The position numbers and the translations under genes are program-made. From Actinomycetota bacterium (GTDB lineage Bacteria; Actinomycetota; Actinomycetes; Nanopelagicales; Nanopelagicaceae), in NCBI GenBank assembly GCA_026392935.1, contig JAPLBE010000011.1:62001-126000 (forward strand): a stretch of 64,000 nucleotides of DNA. Direction: 5' to 3'. Positions 37,076 through 47,577 of this stretch are shown here, piece by piece (within the stretch, counting starts at the first letter, position 1; the number at the start of each line of letters is the position of its first letter). The notes beneath the pieces are model-generated. The model was given only the letters and a program-made list of their open reading frames with translations, did not search any database and was not told the DNA's origin.

Positions 37076-38137
37076 ATGCAAGCGATGGGTGAAAATACTC
37101 CAACCTGGAGCGCATGCATCAGCAAAATTCAGTCAGGTCTTGATCTCGAACCATCTGAAATTCAAAGCGTGATGCGTGAAATTTTATCTGGCTCTGCAAA
37201 TACCGAGGGAATAAAAGAGTTTCTCCTTGCACTAAAGGAGAAGGGGGAAACGTCTGAAGAAGTCGGTGCTCTTGTAGCCGAGATGTATGAACACAGCGCA
37301 CCAATCAATATTTCAGAGAGAGCTGTCGACACCGTTGGCACGGGTGGGGATGGCGCGCACACAATAAATATTTCAACTACGGCTGCAATCATTGCCGCGG
37401 CTGCCGGCGCACGAGTTGTAAAACATGGCAGTCGAGCCGTCTCATCGAAATCCGGTGCTTCAGATTTTCTCGAAGCACTTGGCGTGGTTCCGGGCCTTGA
37501 TGGCAAAGGCGTTGAAAGAACCGTGCGCGAACTCGGAATCGGTTTCTGCTTTGCCCCTGTTTTTCATCCATCCATGCGTTTTGCTGCTCCTGCCCGAAAG
37601 GAACTGGGAGTTGCAACAATTTTCAATATTCTCGGACCACTCTCTAATCCAGCTAAACCAAAAGCTGCAGCAATTGGTGTCGCTAATGAGCGTATGCATT
37701 TAGTAATGGCACAAGTTCTTGCAGGTAAAGGCTGCGAAGGTTTCGTATTTCGTGGAGATGATGGCTTGGATGAGATCACTCTTGCAACAACGACTTCGGT
37801 ACTTTCAATTGGAAAGTCTGAGATATCTAGTGATCGAATTGATGCTAAAGATTTTGGCCTAGACAACGCACCCGTAGAAGCGATTGTTGGGGGAGACGCG
37901 GCAGAGAACGCACGAATTAGCAGGGCTATTTTTGCAGGCGAACATGGCGCTCCGCGAGATGCCGTCCTATTGAATGCAGCTGCTGCGATTGCCGCATTTG
38001 AAGGCGATGTTGATTCCGATATTAAAGTAAGACTTACCGCGGGATTGCGTCGTGCTACGCAAGCCGTAGATTCTGGTGCGGCAACTACTCTTTTGTCGCG
38101 TTGGGTTGATTTAACTCAGGAGATTTCGGCTTCTTAG
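37076..38137 (+). CDS. trpD: Anthranilate phosphoribosyltransferase
   Basis: A 353-residue enzyme that joins anthranilate to PRPP in tryptophan synthesis. The PRPP site TVGTGGDGAHTINIST, the KHGSRAVSSKSGASDFLEALG block and the FAPVFHPSMRFAAPARKELGVATIFNILGPLSNPA block are complete. An alternative ATG lies three codons downstream. The isolated position near ctaE-qcr matches Rv2192c. Its 3' end overlaps the convergent exonuclease gene by 53 nt. Confidence 0.96.
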   Translation: MQAMGENTPTWSACISKIQSGLDLEPSEIQSVMREILSGSANTEGIKEFLLALKEKGETSEEVGALVAEMYEHSAPINISERAVDTVGTGGDGAHTINISTTAAIIAAAAGARVVKHGSRAVSSKSGASDFLEALGVVPGLDGKGVERTVRELGIGFCFAPVFHPSMRFAAPARKELGVATIFNILGPLSNPAKPKAAAIGVANERMHLVMAQVLAGKGCEGFVFRGDDGLDEITLATTTSVLSIGKSEISSDRIDAKDFGLDNAPVEAIVGGDAAENARISRAIFAGEHGAPRDAVLLNAAAAIAAFEGDVDSDIKVRLTAGLRRATQAVDSGAATTLLSRWVDLTQEISAS

Positions 38138-38792
38138 CTTTCTTTCCAAAGTTCATTAACTCTTCTAACGTGTACACATCGAGACTTCCTAGTCTTTCGA
38201 GAAGTCCATGAAAAACATCGACCGTCGCACGCGCATCGTCTAACGCCCGATGGTTAGGAGTTGTTTGCGTGCCAAAGAACTCTGCCAAAGTGGATAGTTT
38301 GCAGTTCGGTACCTCATCGCGAGAAAGAACCTTGCGAGCGATGATTGCAGTATCTAGAACTGGGAAAGCAGGCCAAGGAAAACTACATTCTCGTGCGGCA
38401 GCTTTTAAAAATGAGAGATCAAAAGGTGCATTCTGAGCAACTAGCACCGTGCTTTTATAATGACCTAAAAACTCAAGTAGGGCTGGGAAAATCGAACTTA
38501 TGATTGGTGCGTCATAAATCATCTCATCAGTGATTCCGGTGAGGTCGGTGATATATCCAGGAATAGGGTGCCCAGGATTTACAAAACTTTTGAACTCCCC
38601 AAGATTCTGCCCACCTTGGACCTTCACTGCCCCTATTTCAGTAATACTTGCGCCCAAATGGGGAGCTCCGCCTGTAGTTTCTAAATCAATAACAACAAAA
38701 ACCGTTTCTGCAAGAGAGCGCCCTAATTCTTGGAAAGTACTTTGCCAAGTCGCATCGCTCATGTCCGCAAGAGTAGATGATTGCTCGGACAT
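38085..38792 (-). CDS. DnaQ-like DEDDh 3'-5' exonuclease
   Basis: A 235-residue exonuclease. Exo I is FVVIDLETTG, Exo II lies in LVAQNAPFDLSFLKA, and Exo III is HRALDDARATVDVF with the catalytic His. It may proofread DNA or trim RNA; it is not fused to the UvrC-like nuclease domain of some actinobacterial relatives such as Rv2191, whose position it shares. It is divergent from the hydrolase gene with 23 nt between starts. Confidence 0.88.
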   Translation of the reverse strand: MSEQSSTLADMSDATWQSTFQELGRSLAETVFVVIDLETTGGAPHLGASITEIGAVKVQGGQNLGEFKSFVNPGHPIPGYITDLTGITDEMIYDAPIISSIFPALLEFLGHYKSTVLVAQNAPFDLSFLKAAARECSFPWPAFPVLDTAIIARKVLSRDEVPNCKLSTLAEFFGTQTTPNHRALDDARATVDVFHGLLERLGSLDVYTLEELMNFGKKAKKPKSPELNQPNATKE

Positions 38793-38815
38793 TACTAAAG
38801 TAATAACATTTCACT

Positions 38816-39583
38816 ATGAGCGTTGACAATGCACCTATCGATTTGATTCGTGATTGGCACGCTGAAGGAAAAGGCGCAAACAAGCGCATTGGCGTTTTAC
38901 TTGTTCATGGATTTACAGGTTCCCCTGCTTCTATGCGCCCATGGGCCGAGTTTCTTAACGGCCATGGATACACAGTGATGGTCCCACTTCTGCCGGGACA
39001 TGGAACAACACCGCACGATCTCAATCTTGTGAAGTGGCAGGAATGGCCTGCAAAAGTTGAGAGCGAACTTAATGCGCTTCTGCAAAGTTGCGACAAGGTA
39101 TTTATTTGTGGCCTGTCTATGGGTGGTGGGACAGCTCTTAATGTCGCCACTAGATATTCAAAACAATTGGCTGGAATCATTCTCGTTAACCCAATGATTC
39201 ATGTGAAATTTGTGCCACATCAACTTGCCTGGGTCATTTCCAGATTTCAGAAGATGCGCGACTCCGTGGGCGATGACATCAAAAAACCTGGAATTACCGA
39301 GTACGGCTACGACTTTCTACCTGCGGTAGGTGTGTATCAGCTTCTCAAAATGCTTCACTACACGCGCAAGAGATTGCACGATGTCACAGCACCGCTTCAA
39401 CTTTTCCATAGCGTTGAAGACCATACATTGCCAGTGACAAATACAGAGATCATCATGAAAGAGATTAATTCCCGTGAGAAGAACCGAATCGAGTTAGTGA
39501 ATAGCTACCACGTAGCTACCATGGATTATGACGCCGAGATTATCTTCGAAAATTCTCGCGTTTTTATTGAGTCGCACTCATAA
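38816..39583 (+). CDS. Alpha/beta hydrolase, carboxylesterase/monoacylglycerol lipase-like
   Basis: A 255-residue serine hydrolase. Nucleophile Ser101 in FICGLSMGGG, oxyanion-hole HGFTGSP (31-37), the acid Asp in HSVEDHTLP and the His in NSYHVATMD complete the triad. It resembles the Bacillus Est30/YvaK carboxylesterases. TAACAT (38804-38809) is 6 nt before the ATG. Substrate unknown. Confidence 0.88.
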   Translation: MSVDNAPIDLIRDWHAEGKGANKRIGVLLVHGFTGSPASMRPWAEFLNGHGYTVMVPLLPGHGTTPHDLNLVKWQEWPAKVESELNALLQSCDKVFICGLSMGGGTALNVATRYSKQLAGIILVNPMIHVKFVPHQLAWVISRFQKMRDSVGDDIKKPGITEYGYDFLPAVGVYQLLKMLHYTRKRLHDVTAPLQLFHSVEDHTLPVTNTEIIMKEINSREKNRIELVNSYHVATMDYDAEIIFENSRVFIESHS

Positions 39584-41081
39584 CTTTCCCAGAGGCAACA
39601 AAGGCTGAGGCAGCCATGAGTTCAGGGGAGAGATAACGATCGGCGCCTGGTCCAGGTACCGACTTTCGTAGCGAGCTAATTACTTTTACTGATACTGGGC
39701 TCGGCGTAAGTGGTGCTCGCAACTCAATTGCGCGTGATGCAGTGACAAGTTCAATTGCAATGATGTGGGTCAGGTTGGTGACAGCCGTGCGCAACTTGCG
39801 CGCTGCAGACCATCCCATAGATACGTGATCTTCTTGCATGGCAGAGGATGGGATCGAATCAACGCTGGCAGGTGAAGCAAGCCGCTTATTTTCGCTCACC
39901 AATGCCGCTTGTGTGTATTGCGCGATCATGAGTCCTGAATCAACACCTGGATCGTCTGCAAGAAATGGCGGAAGACCTGCGTTTCTATTCTTATCGAGTG
40001 CCCTATCTGTTCTTCTCTCGGAAATGCTTCCAAGGTCTGCAACTGCAATTGCTAAGAAATCTAAAACATAGGCAACAGGTGCGCCATGGAAGTTTCCATT
40101 AGAGGAAATTCGCCCATCTTCGAGCACAACTGGGTTATCAATCACGGCTGCGAGTTCGCGTGATGCAACAGTTGATGCGTATTCAATTGTGTCTCTCACA
40201 GCGCCAGCTACTTGTGGCGCGCATCGCAATGAATAAGCATCTTGCACGCGATCATCGTCATGAAGATGAGAAGCAACGATTCCTGAGCCTTTTAGCGTGG
40301 CTAGCATTCTTGCAGCGCTCTTAGCTTGGCCTGGATGAGCACGTAAAGGTGCATGAAGTTCTGGGATAAATACGCGGTCTGTTCCAAGTAGACCTTCAAC
40401 ACTCATGGCTGCAACAACATCTGCAGAATCCACGAGAGTCTCTAAATCCGCGAGAGCCAGAATGAGCATTCCTAACATTCCATCCGTGCCATTGATCAGT
40501 GCGAGGCCCTCTTTTTCTGCAAGTAATACTGGTGTAATTCCTGCTTCTAGCAAAAGCTCGGGAACGGGTCTTTGAACTCCTTTGCTATCAAAAGCTTCAC
40601 CTTCACCCATTAATACAAGGGCACAGTGAGCAAGTGGTGCTAGGTCACCACTGCATCCAAGAGAACCGAATTCACGAACCAGGGGAGTGATACCTGCGTT
40701 CAGAAGTGCGGCCATGGTTTGAGCAACGACTGGTCGGACACCGGTTTTACCTGAACATAAAGTCTTCAACCTGAGTGCTATGAGTGCGCGCACAACTTCG
40801 CGTTCTACTGGAGCACCAATGCCTGCCGCATGCGAGCGAATCAGAGATCTCTGAAGTTGTGTACGTAATTCTTGAGAGACATGCCTGTTAGCGAGTGCGC
40901 CAAAACCTGTGGAGATTCCGTAGACAGGAGTTTCACTTGCAGCAAGTCCCTCTACATGATCACGCGATTTTTGCATTGCAGTCAATGATTCTTGCGAGAT
41001 TTCTACAAGGACATCTTGGCGAGCTACGGCCACTACATCTTTGAATGTAATTCCTGAAGTCGAGATTGTTACTTTTGCCAT
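39564..41081 (-). CDS. hutH: Histidine ammonia-lyase
   Basis: About 505 residues. It removes ammonia from histidine to give urocanate. The MIO cofactor forms from residues 143-145 in GSLGCSGDLAPL; here the first residue is Cys rather than the common Ala, a variant also seen in actinobacterial enzymes. YGISTGFG (54-61), SSNGNFHG and QEDHVSMG blocks are intact. ATG 41081 is the start and overlaps the hutI end by 13 nt; a longer frame from 41348 runs through hutI and is an artefact. Last gene of hutU-hutI-hutH. Confidence 0.96.
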   Translation of the reverse strand: MAKVTISTSGITFKDVVAVARQDVLVEISQESLTAMQKSRDHVEGLAASETPVYGISTGFGALANRHVSQELRTQLQRSLIRSHAAGIGAPVEREVVRALIALRLKTLCSGKTGVRPVVAQTMAALLNAGITPLVREFGSLGCSGDLAPLAHCALVLMGEGEAFDSKGVQRPVPELLLEAGITPVLLAEKEGLALINGTDGMLGMLILALADLETLVDSADVVAAMSVEGLLGTDRVFIPELHAPLRAHPGQAKSAARMLATLKGSGIVASHLHDDDRVQDAYSLRCAPQVAGAVRDTIEYASTVASRELAAVIDNPVVLEDGRISSNGNFHGAPVAYVLDFLAIAVADLGSISERRTDRALDKNRNAGLPPFLADDPGVDSGLMIAQYTQAALVSENKRLASPASVDSIPSSAMQEDHVSMGWSAARKLRTAVTNLTHIIAIELVTASRAIELRAPLTPSPVSVKVISSLRKSVPGPGADRYLSPELMAASAFVASGKVMSATQ

Positions 41082-42241
41082 TGTGTTACTGCCATTCCTG
41101 CTTTGTAGGTATTTGAAACGATGTTTACTCCTGGTCGATAGGCCAAATGAATGTACGACGGTGTTGATAGCAGTGCGAAATCTGCACGAGCACCGACACT
41201 TACACGCCCGATATCTTCGCGCCCGAGCGCTTGTGCGCCACCAAGAGTCGCTGCGCGCACCGCTTCCTCTACTGTAAAACCAAGAAGCGAAACAGCTGCT
41301 GCGATACAGAAGGGCATCGATGTTGTGAAGCTTGAACCCGGATTGCAATCACTTGCGATTGCAACACTGGCTCCAGCATCGAGAAATTTGCGGCCTAACT
41401 TTCCTTCGTGCGAAGTAGAAAATTCGGCGCCAGGAAGAAGGGTGGCTACGACGTTGCTATTTGCAAGGGCCTCGATATCTTGCAGCGTAGAAGCACTTAA
41501 GTGATCGGCAGACGTAGCACCAAGTTCTATTGCTAGTTGAATCGCTTCTGTTCTCTGCAATTGGTTAGCGTGAATGCGCGGCTTCATTCCATGTTCAACG
41601 CCTGCACGCAAAATCCTTCGTGTTTGATCGATATCGAATGCGCCGTGATCGCAGAAAACATCAATCCATTTTGCTCGTGATTCAGGAATCATCTTCTCGA
41701 TCACAAGTTTTACATATGAATCTGGGTTGTCTTTGAACTCAACTGGCACTACGTGCGCCGCAAGCAGAGTTGTTTCATCGGTGAACTCCGATGCGATCTC
41801 AACCGAACGAGATTCATCCTTCTGGGTTAATCCGTATCCGCTCTTAATCTCAACAGTAGTGGTGCCCGATGAGAGGGCTTCATTAAGAAGTTTCTGTGTA
41901 TTGTTTCGAAGTTGATTATCGGATGCGCTTCGGGTTGCTGAGACAGTTGTGGCTATTCCACCAGCTGTGTAGCGATTGCCTTTGGCTCGCTCGGCAAACT
42001 CTTCCGCTCGATCTCCAGCAAAGATGAGATGTGTATGCGAATCGACGAAGCCGGGAAGAAGTGTTTTTTCAGCGCAATCAATTTCAGAATCAACACCAGT
42101 TGGCGCTTTAGTAGAAATTGAGACGATAACACCGTTTTCGACAACAACATGTGCTCCGGAAATCACTCCAAGGAGGCCATCGCCTAACTCAGGATCATTT
42201 GTGACAAGAGTCTGAATATTTGTGAAAGCAGTAGAGGTCAC
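41069..42241 (-). CDS. hutI: Imidazolonepropionase
   Basis: A 390-residue amidohydrolase that opens imidazolone propionate to formiminoglutamate. Metal ligands in [14 protein letters not shown] and HVVPVEF, then HANQLQ, and the catalytic Asp in [12 protein letters not shown] start in a 4-nt overlap with hutU. Confidence 0.96.
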   Translation of the reverse strand: MTSTAFTNIQTLVTNDPELGDGLLGVISGAHVVVENGVIVSISTKAPTGVDSEIDCAEKTLLPGFVDSHTHLIFAGDRAEEFAERAKGNRYTAGGIATTVSATRSASDNQLRNNTQKLLNEALSSGTTTVEIKSGYGLTQKDESRSVEIASEFTDETTLLAAHVVPVEFKDNPDSYVKLVIEKMIPESRAKWIDVFCDHGAFDIDQTRRILRAGVEHGMKPRIHANQLQRTEAIQLAIELGATSADHLSASTLQDIEALANSNVVATLLPGAEFSTSHEGKLGRKFLDAGASVAIASDCNPGSSFTTSMPFCIAAAVSLLGFTVEEAVRAATLGGAQALGREDIGRVSVGARADFALLSTPSYIHLAYRPGVNIVSNTYKAGMAVTQWQK

Positions 42242-43908
42242 TTGCCGATTACACCTTGCATCATCGGAACGTGTACACCTTTTTCGATTGCAACTTCCTG
42301 CGCATGGGCATATCCCGCATCCGCATGTCGAATGACACCCATGCCCGGATCATTTGTAAGAACTCGCTCTAATTTAGCTGCAGCAAGTGGAGTTCCATCT
42401 GCAACGCTGACTTGTCCAGCATGAATCGAGCGACCGATACCGACGCCGCCACCATGATGAATCGAAACCCATGAAGCGCCAGAAGAAATATTGATCATTG
42501 CATTGAGCAGTGGCCAATCTGCGATTGCATCTGAACCGTCGTACATAGCTTCAGACTCACGGTAAGGAGATGCCACGCTTCCGCAATCTAAATGGTCGCG
42601 TCCAATAACAATAGGAGCGCTCACTTCACCACTTGCTACGAGATCATTAAATTTAAGACCGGCTTTGTCGCGTTCTCCGTACCCAAGCCAGCAAATGCGG
42701 GCTGGCAGCCCTTCGAATTCAACACGGTCCTGCGCCATCTTTATCCAACGATGCAGATGTTTATTCTCTGGAAAGAGATCCAATACAGCTTGGTCTGTTC
42801 TATGAATATCTTTCGGATCTCCCGATAGTGCAACCCATCGAAAAGGACCTTTTCCTTCGCAGAACAGTGGTCTGATATATGCAGGAATAAATCCGGGGAA
42901 TTCGAATGCTCTCTGATAACCACCTTGTCGAGCTTCATCGCGAATTGAATTACCGTAATCGAAAACAACTGCGCCTTTATCTTGGAAATTAACCATGGCC
43001 TCAACATGCTTGGCCATAGATTCTTTGGCACGCTTTGCAAAATCAACTGGATCTTTATCTGCCAAACTACGAGAATCCGAAACTTCAATGCCCTCAGGAA
43101 TATAAAACAGTGGGTCATGTGCAGATGTTTGATCTGTAACGATATCGATGGGAACTCCCATCGCAAAAAGTTTGGGAAGCACGGTCGCACTATTTCCGAC
43201 TAAGCCAATAGATACTGCGCGCTTCTCATTCTTGGCTTTAACGGCGCGAGCCACAGCATCTTCTAAATTGTCTGCGATTTCATCTAGGTATCTCTTCTTC
43301 AGACGTCGCTCTAGACGTGAACCATCCACATCAATAATTAGACAGGTTCCTTCATTCATTGTCACAGCAAGTGGTTGCGCTCCACCCATACCGCCACATC
43401 CACCTGTAACGGTAAGAGTTCCGGCAAGGGTGCCACCAAAGTGTTTTTCAGCAACCGCTGCAAATGTTTCATATGTGCCTTGCAAAATTCCTTGAGTGCC
43501 AATGTAAATCCATGATCCAGCGGTCATCTGTCCGTACATCGTCAGACCTAAATCTTCTAAGCGCCTAAATTCTGGCCAAGTAGCCCAATCGCCCACCAGA
43601 TTCGAATTTGCTAGCAGGACCCGAGGAGCCCATTCGTGCGTACGAAAGACGCCGACAGGTTTTCCCGATTGCACAAGCATCGTCTCGTCATCTTTAAGGA
43701 AGGTGAGAGTTTTGACGAGCGCATCGAATGATTCCCAATTGCGGGCCGCTTTACCTGTGCCTCCATACACAACGAGCTTGTCAGGATGCTCGGCAACTTC
43801 GGGATCAAGATTGTTTTGCAACATGCGAAGCGCTGCTTCTTGTCCCCAACCAAGTGCGGTTCTTTGTGTTCCTCGCGGGGCTCTTACTGGACGCGGACCT
43901 GAGCTCAT
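42238..43908 (-). CDS. hutU: Urocanate hydratase
   Basis: A 556-residue enzyme with tightly bound NAD+ that hydrates urocanate. [18 protein letters not shown] is the NAD-binding block and [15 protein letters not shown] carries the catalytic Cys. TATAGT (43915-43920), a near-perfect -10, lies 6 nt before the ATG, so the hutUIH mRNA is probably leaderless. Divergent from hutG across 52 nt. Confidence 0.97.
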   Translation of the reverse strand: MSSGPRPVRAPRGTQRTALGWGQEAALRMLQNNLDPEVAEHPDKLVVYGGTGKAARNWESFDALVKTLTFLKDDETMLVQSGKPVGVFRTHEWAPRVLLANSNLVGDWATWPEFRRLEDLGLTMYGQMTAGSWIYIGTQGILQGTYETFAAVAEKHFGGTLAGTLTVTGGCGGMGGAQPLAVTMNEGTCLIIDVDGSRLERRLKKRYLDEIADNLEDAVARAVKAKNEKRAVSIGLVGNSATVLPKLFAMGVPIDIVTDQTSAHDPLFYIPEGIEVSDSRSLADKDPVDFAKRAKESMAKHVEAMVNFQDKGAVVFDYGNSIRDEARQGGYQRAFEFPGFIPAYIRPLFCEGKGPFRWVALSGDPKDIHRTDQAVLDLFPENKHLHRWIKMAQDRVEFEGLPARICWLGYGERDKAGLKFNDLVASGEVSAPIVIGRDHLDCGSVASPYRESEAMYDGSDAIADWPLLNAMINISSGASWVSIHHGGGVGIGRSIHAGQVSVADGTPLAAAKLERVLTNDPGMGVIRHADAGYAHAQEVAIEKGVHVPMMQGVIGK

Positions 43909-43960
43909 CCGATGACTATATAGCGAAGCTGCTTAATTATGAAGGCGTTACCCTTATGGC

Positions 43961-44830
43961 ATGGTGTTGCCTCATGATGAACTATGGCAAAGAGCGTCCA
44001 CTCTTTTCTTAGACCACAATGGTGCACACGTTGATGCGTTACTAATTGGTGTGCCAGCATCTGCAACGAGTCTTAGTCCAACTAATGCAGATAAAACTCC
44101 TGATGCAATACGAGAAGTTTTAACGAGATATTCACTTTCGCATTCAAATCCATATGTAGATATGCGACGACCTTCAGTGGCCGATGCGGGAAATATCGTT
44201 TCTCCCGATTTCGATGAATCCGCTGCAATTTCACTCATTCGAAATGCGCAATCAAAGTCGAAGTTGCTTATTGCCCTTGGTGGAGATAACTCCATTACTT
44301 ACTCTGTGTTTGCCGGTGCACAAGCAGAAAGCCTGATTACTTTGGACGCGCATCATGATCTGCGAGATGGAGTCAGTAATGGTTCACCCGTCCGCAGGAT
44401 TATTGAAGCTGGCTTATCTGGAAAGAAAGTTGTCCAGATTGGCATCGCAGACTTTTCAAATTCGCCAGAGTATGCAGCCAGAGCGAGGGACTTTGGAATC
44501 CATGTGATTTCACGTGGCGCTTTGAGAAACCGCTCGCTTGCAGATATTTGGAAAGAGGCACTTGATGTTGCAGGCACCCGAATCCATGTGGATTTCGATA
44601 TGGATGTATGTGACCGAAGCGTCGTACCTGCTTGTCCAGCTGCTGCCCCCGGTGGCATAAGTGCGGATGAGATTAGACAATTCGCATTTCTCGCCGGCCA
44701 GTCGAAAAACGTAATCTCTATGGATATTACTGAAATAGATTCGACGATAGATACACCCGATTCCCGCACCATCAGATTGGCTGCCCTGGTTATTCTCGAA
44801 GCGATCGCTGGACTTTCTACTCGCATTTAG
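43961..44830 (+). CDS. hutG: Formimidoylglutamase (ureohydrolase family)
   Basis: A 289-residue arginase-fold enzyme that would convert formiminoglutamate to glutamate and formamide. The Mn ligands are seen in ALGGDNS, LDAHHDLRDG, HVDFDMDVCDRS and SMDITEIDSTID. Context (divergent from hutUIH) picks hutG over agmatinase. TACCCT (43949-43954) is 6 nt before the ATG, which selects 43961 as start. Confidence 0.9.
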   Translation: MVLPHDELWQRASTLFLDHNGAHVDALLIGVPASATSLSPTNADKTPDAIREVLTRYSLSHSNPYVDMRRPSVADAGNIVSPDFDESAAISLIRNAQSKSKLLIALGGDNSITYSVFAGAQAESLITLDAHHDLRDGVSNGSPVRRIIEAGLSGKKVVQIGIADFSNSPEYAARARDFGIHVISRGALRNRSLADIWKEALDVAGTRIHVDFDMDVCDRSVVPACPAAAPGGISADEIRQFAFLAGQSKNVISMDITEIDSTIDTPDSRTIRLAALVILEAIAGLSTRI

Positions 44831-44867
44831 ATTTGCGAGTGAACTATTAATCTCTAAGATTCATTAA

Positions 44868-45779
44868 GTGCATAAGCTCATCGCTGTTTTAGGTGGCAAC
44901 AAAGTTGCCGATGCATTTCGTAAAACAGTTTCCGGCGATCCCACTGGTGCCCCGCAATGGGCGCAACAGATGGCAATAGGAAATGACGTCGGCCTTTTCG
45001 GTGAAGAAAGCGCAGTCTGGCAAGTGCACGGTTGCATCTCAACTCTCGTGGGAGGAATACGCGCGCTTCTCATGCAAGCCGCGCATCCCGCAGCACTTAC
45101 AGGGGTTGCAGAACATTCTCAATACGACACCGATCCATTAGGAAGACTCGAAAGAACTACTCGCTGGCTAACAATTACATCATTTGGCTCAACTGAAGCT
45201 ATTGAAAATGAAGCGCGAAGAGTAAATGAAATTCATAAAAGAGTTACTGGAGATTTCCCATCACCTGGAAATCAGTCACAACCGTACAGCGCTCGGGACC
45301 CCCGTTTTCTACTGTGGGTGCATTGTGCTTTTACGGAATCATTTCTGCGAACGTATGAAGAACTCGGATACTCGACTGTGGATTTAGGGGATAAGTACAT
45401 AGGGGAGTGGTCGAAAAGTGCGATTCCCTTAGGCTTATTGAGCGCTCCAATGACTCGCGCAGAATTACATCGAGAGATGGAAAGGTTTGCTGCCGAGGAA
45501 GTTTTCACAATTCCAATGACTCCACCAATCGTTGCGTTCATCTTGAAACCTCCATTTGGCAAGGGCGGTCTTTTCTTCTACAAAATTCTTTGCAATGCAG
45601 CAATTTCTACGATTGATCAGCCCTTCCTAAGCATTCTTGGTCTGAAGAAACGTTCTAAGAAATGGCTAAAAATCAGTCGCGTACTGCTCGATCTCCTTTC
45701 TTATATGTTGGGCCATGAATCTCCATCACAAAAGATTGCTCGGGAAAGAATCAAGCAAATAGAGTTGTCCCATGAGTGA
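44868..45779 (+). CDS. MpaB/DUF2236-family oxygenase-like protein
   Basis: A 303-residue helical protein. The VGGIRALLMQAAHPAALTGVAEHSQYDTDPLGRLERTTRWL region with His residues is the haem- or metal-binding hallmark of DUF2236/MpaB and latex-clearing-protein relatives, some of which are b-type haem oxygenases. The natural substrate is unknown. GTG start with TAAGAT 7 nt upstream. Overlaps the HIT gene by 8 nt. Confidence 0.8.
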   Translation: MHKLIAVLGGNKVADAFRKTVSGDPTGAPQWAQQMAIGNDVGLFGEESAVWQVHGCISTLVGGIRALLMQAAHPAALTGVAEHSQYDTDPLGRLERTTRWLTITSFGSTEAIENEARRVNEIHKRVTGDFPSPGNQSQPYSARDPRFLLWVHCAFTESFLRTYEELGYSTVDLGDKYIGEWSKSAIPLGLLSAPMTRAELHREMERFAAEEVFTIPMTPPIVAFILKPPFGKGGLFFYKILCNAAISTIDQPFLSILGLKKRSKKWLKISRVLLDLLSYMLGHESPSQKIARERIKQIELSHE

Positions 45780-46176
45780 GTGTCTCTTCTGCAAAATCAT
45801 CGAGGGCAGCATTCCGTCCCGCAAAGTCTATGAAAACGAAGATTGCTATGCGTTCTTGGATATTTTTCCAGCGAATAAGGGACATACCCTTGTAATTCCT
45901 AAAATGCATTCGAAAGATGTTCATGACACTGATCCTGATGTTTATGCAAGTGTTGCTCGTACCGCAAAGTTGGTGGCTGACCTACTAAGAGATAAATTGA
46001 AATCCGATGGAACAACGATTCTTCAAATGAGTAAAGAAGCTGGGTGGCAAACAGTCTTTCACTTACACATCCATGTAATTCCTCGCTGGGAAGGCGACTC
46101 ACTCCATAAGCCTTGGGATATTGCACCAGCGCGCGACGAAGATTTAGAAGAAGTCTCACGTTTGATTCGTGGGTAA
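45772..46176 (+). CDS. HIT-family nucleotide-binding hydrolase
   Basis: A 134-residue HINT/HIT protein. The catalytic triad motif is HLHIHVIPRW near residues 99-108; CLFCKIIEGSIPSRKVYEN is the usual opening. It likely hydrolyses nucleoside phosphoramidates or adenylated compounds. It overlaps MpaB and is followed by the hydroxyproline genes 4 nt later, a location that does not tell its role. Confidence 0.9.
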   Translation: MSECLFCKIIEGSIPSRKVYENEDCYAFLDIFPANKGHTLVIPKMHSKDVHDTDPDVYASVARTAKLVADLLRDKLKSDGTTILQMSKEAGWQTVFHLHIHVIPRWEGDSLHKPWDIAPARDEDLEEVSRLIRG

Positions 46177-46180
46177 ACAA

Positions 46181-47326
46181 ATGCAGAAAAATAACCCTGA
46201 TGCGATAGTTATTGGCGCCGGGATCGTGGGTGCTTGTTCGGCGCTTTCACTCACCAACGCGGGGCTCAAGGTAATGATTATTGATCGCGGGTCAGTGGCG
46301 AGCGGAACGACTGGCGCAGGAGAAGGAAACATTCTGGTTTCAGATAAAGATCCTGGGCCAGAACTCACATTGGCGCTGAAATCTAGAGATCTCTGGTTTG
46401 AGCTGCAAGAAGATGTTGGTGATAGTTTCGAATTAGAAGCAAAGGGTGGAGTCGTGGTTGCTCGCCATGACAGTTCAGCACTGATGAAATTAGCTGAACA
46501 CCAACGAGCAGCGGGAGTAACAGCTGAACGAGTGAACAGTGCCGAGCTCCACAAGCTAGAACCGTATTTGCATCCAGATCTCTCTGAAGGTGTCTTCTAC
46601 CCACAAGATGCACAGTGTCAGCCCATGTTGGCGGCGGCAAGGATTATTCAAACTGTTCTGGCACGAGGTGGTCAATTAGTTTCACAAGCTCGTGTTACCG
46701 GATTTGAAATCTCCGAGAACTCAATCAAAGGAGTAGTTACTTCTCGCGGAACTTTTCATGCGCCATTGGTAGTCAATGCATCGGGCACGTGGGCGGGTGA
46801 AATCGCAGCTTTAGCGGGATCACAACTTCCGATAGCACCGCGCAAAGGCTTTATTCTCGTAACCGAACCAGCCCCGCAATACATATTCCATAAAGTTTAT
46901 GATTCAGATTACGTAGCTAATGTGGCTAGCAGTGATGCAGATTTACAGACGAGCACCGTTGTTGAGGGAACTCGAAGCGGAACGATTCTTATCGGTGCAA
47001 GCCGTGAGCGAATCGGTTTCGATGGATCAATGAATTATGAAATTGTTCGCAAGTTAGCTGCGCAAGCAACATCTCTTTTCCCAGTATTGCGAGATGTGCA
47101 ACTACTTAGGGTCTATCGCGGTTTTCGTCCTTACGCACCTGATCACTTGCCAGTAATTGGCGAAGATTCGCTTATCTCCGGTTTATGGCATTCGGCGGGA
47201 CATGAGGGGGCAGGAATTGGTCTGGCTCCGGGATCAGCAGCGCTCATCACGGATGCAATTCTCGGGCGAGTTTCGTTTATGGATGCGCAAGCTTTTTCTC
47301 CGCAACGATTTGCTGGAGCACTGTGA
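46181..47326 (+). CDS. FAD oxidoreductase (DAO family), likely D-hydroxyproline dehydrogenase catalytic subunit
   Basis: About 381 residues. FAD motif VIGAGIVGACSALSLTNAG, then GEGNILVSDKDPG and the C-terminal SAGHEGAGIGLAPGSAALI. It belongs to the SoxB/HcnC-like DAO group. With the next two genes it matches the heteromeric D-hydroxyproline dehydrogenases described in pseudomonads, which oxidise cis-4-hydroxy-D-proline to pyrroline-4-hydroxy-2-carboxylate. ATG 46181 is used; a GTG at 46169 inside the HIT gene is an alternative. TGATG overlap with the next gene. Confidence 0.82.
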   Translation: MQKNNPDAIVIGAGIVGACSALSLTNAGLKVMIIDRGSVASGTTGAGEGNILVSDKDPGPELTLALKSRDLWFELQEDVGDSFELEAKGGVVVARHDSSALMKLAEHQRAAGVTAERVNSAELHKLEPYLHPDLSEGVFYPQDAQCQPMLAAARIIQTVLARGGQLVSQARVTGFEISENSIKGVVTSRGTFHAPLVVNASGTWAGEIAALAGSQLPIAPRKGFILVTEPAPQYIFHKVYDSDYVANVASSDADLQTSTVVEGTRSGTILIGASRERIGFDGSMNYEIVRKLAAQATSLFPVLRDVQLLRVYRGFRPYAPDHLPVIGEDSLISGLWHSAGHEGAGIGLAPGSAALITDAILGRVSFMDAQAFSPQRFAGAL

Positions 47327-47577
47327 TGAACTCAAAAGTTAACTTCACCTTCAACGGCACTCGATACAGTGGTGAAGAAGGCCAATCAATTGCTGCGGCG
47401 CTTTTGAACTCTGGCGTCACATCTCTACGTTCAACTCGTTTTAATGCAGAACCTCGAACTATTTTCTGTGGAATCGGAATTTGTTTTGACTGCGTTGTGA
47501 AAATTGACGGTGTAGCAAACCAACGTGCGTGTCTGATTGCGATTACCGAAGGTTCTCAGATTGAGAGTTCGCAATGA
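47326..47577 (+). CDS. Small 2Fe-2S subunit (HcnA-like) of the amine dehydrogenase
   Basis: An 83-residue ferredoxin-fold protein. Ligands Cys48, Cys53, Cys56 and Cys69 in FCGIGICFDCVV and QRACL. Such short subunits bridge the two flavin subunits in HcnABC, opine and D-hydroxyproline dehydrogenases. ATGA overlap with the next gene, so all three are translationally coupled. Confidence 0.85.
   Translation: MNSKVNFTFNGTRYSGEEGQSIAAALLNSGVTSLRSTRFNAEPRTIFCGIGICFDCVVKIDGVANQRACLIAITEGSQIESSQ

Noticed and set aside
39564-41081. HutH Cys-Ser-Gly at the MIO site as a novel catalytic change
   Set aside because: I recall the same Cys variant in other actinobacterial histidine ammonia-lyases, and Ser-Gly is kept, so it is probably ordinary.
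41082-41348. An 89-residue N-terminal extension of HutH
   Set aside because: It runs out of frame through the hutI 3' end, is rich in Arg/Ser/Cys, and the family start fits ATG 41081.
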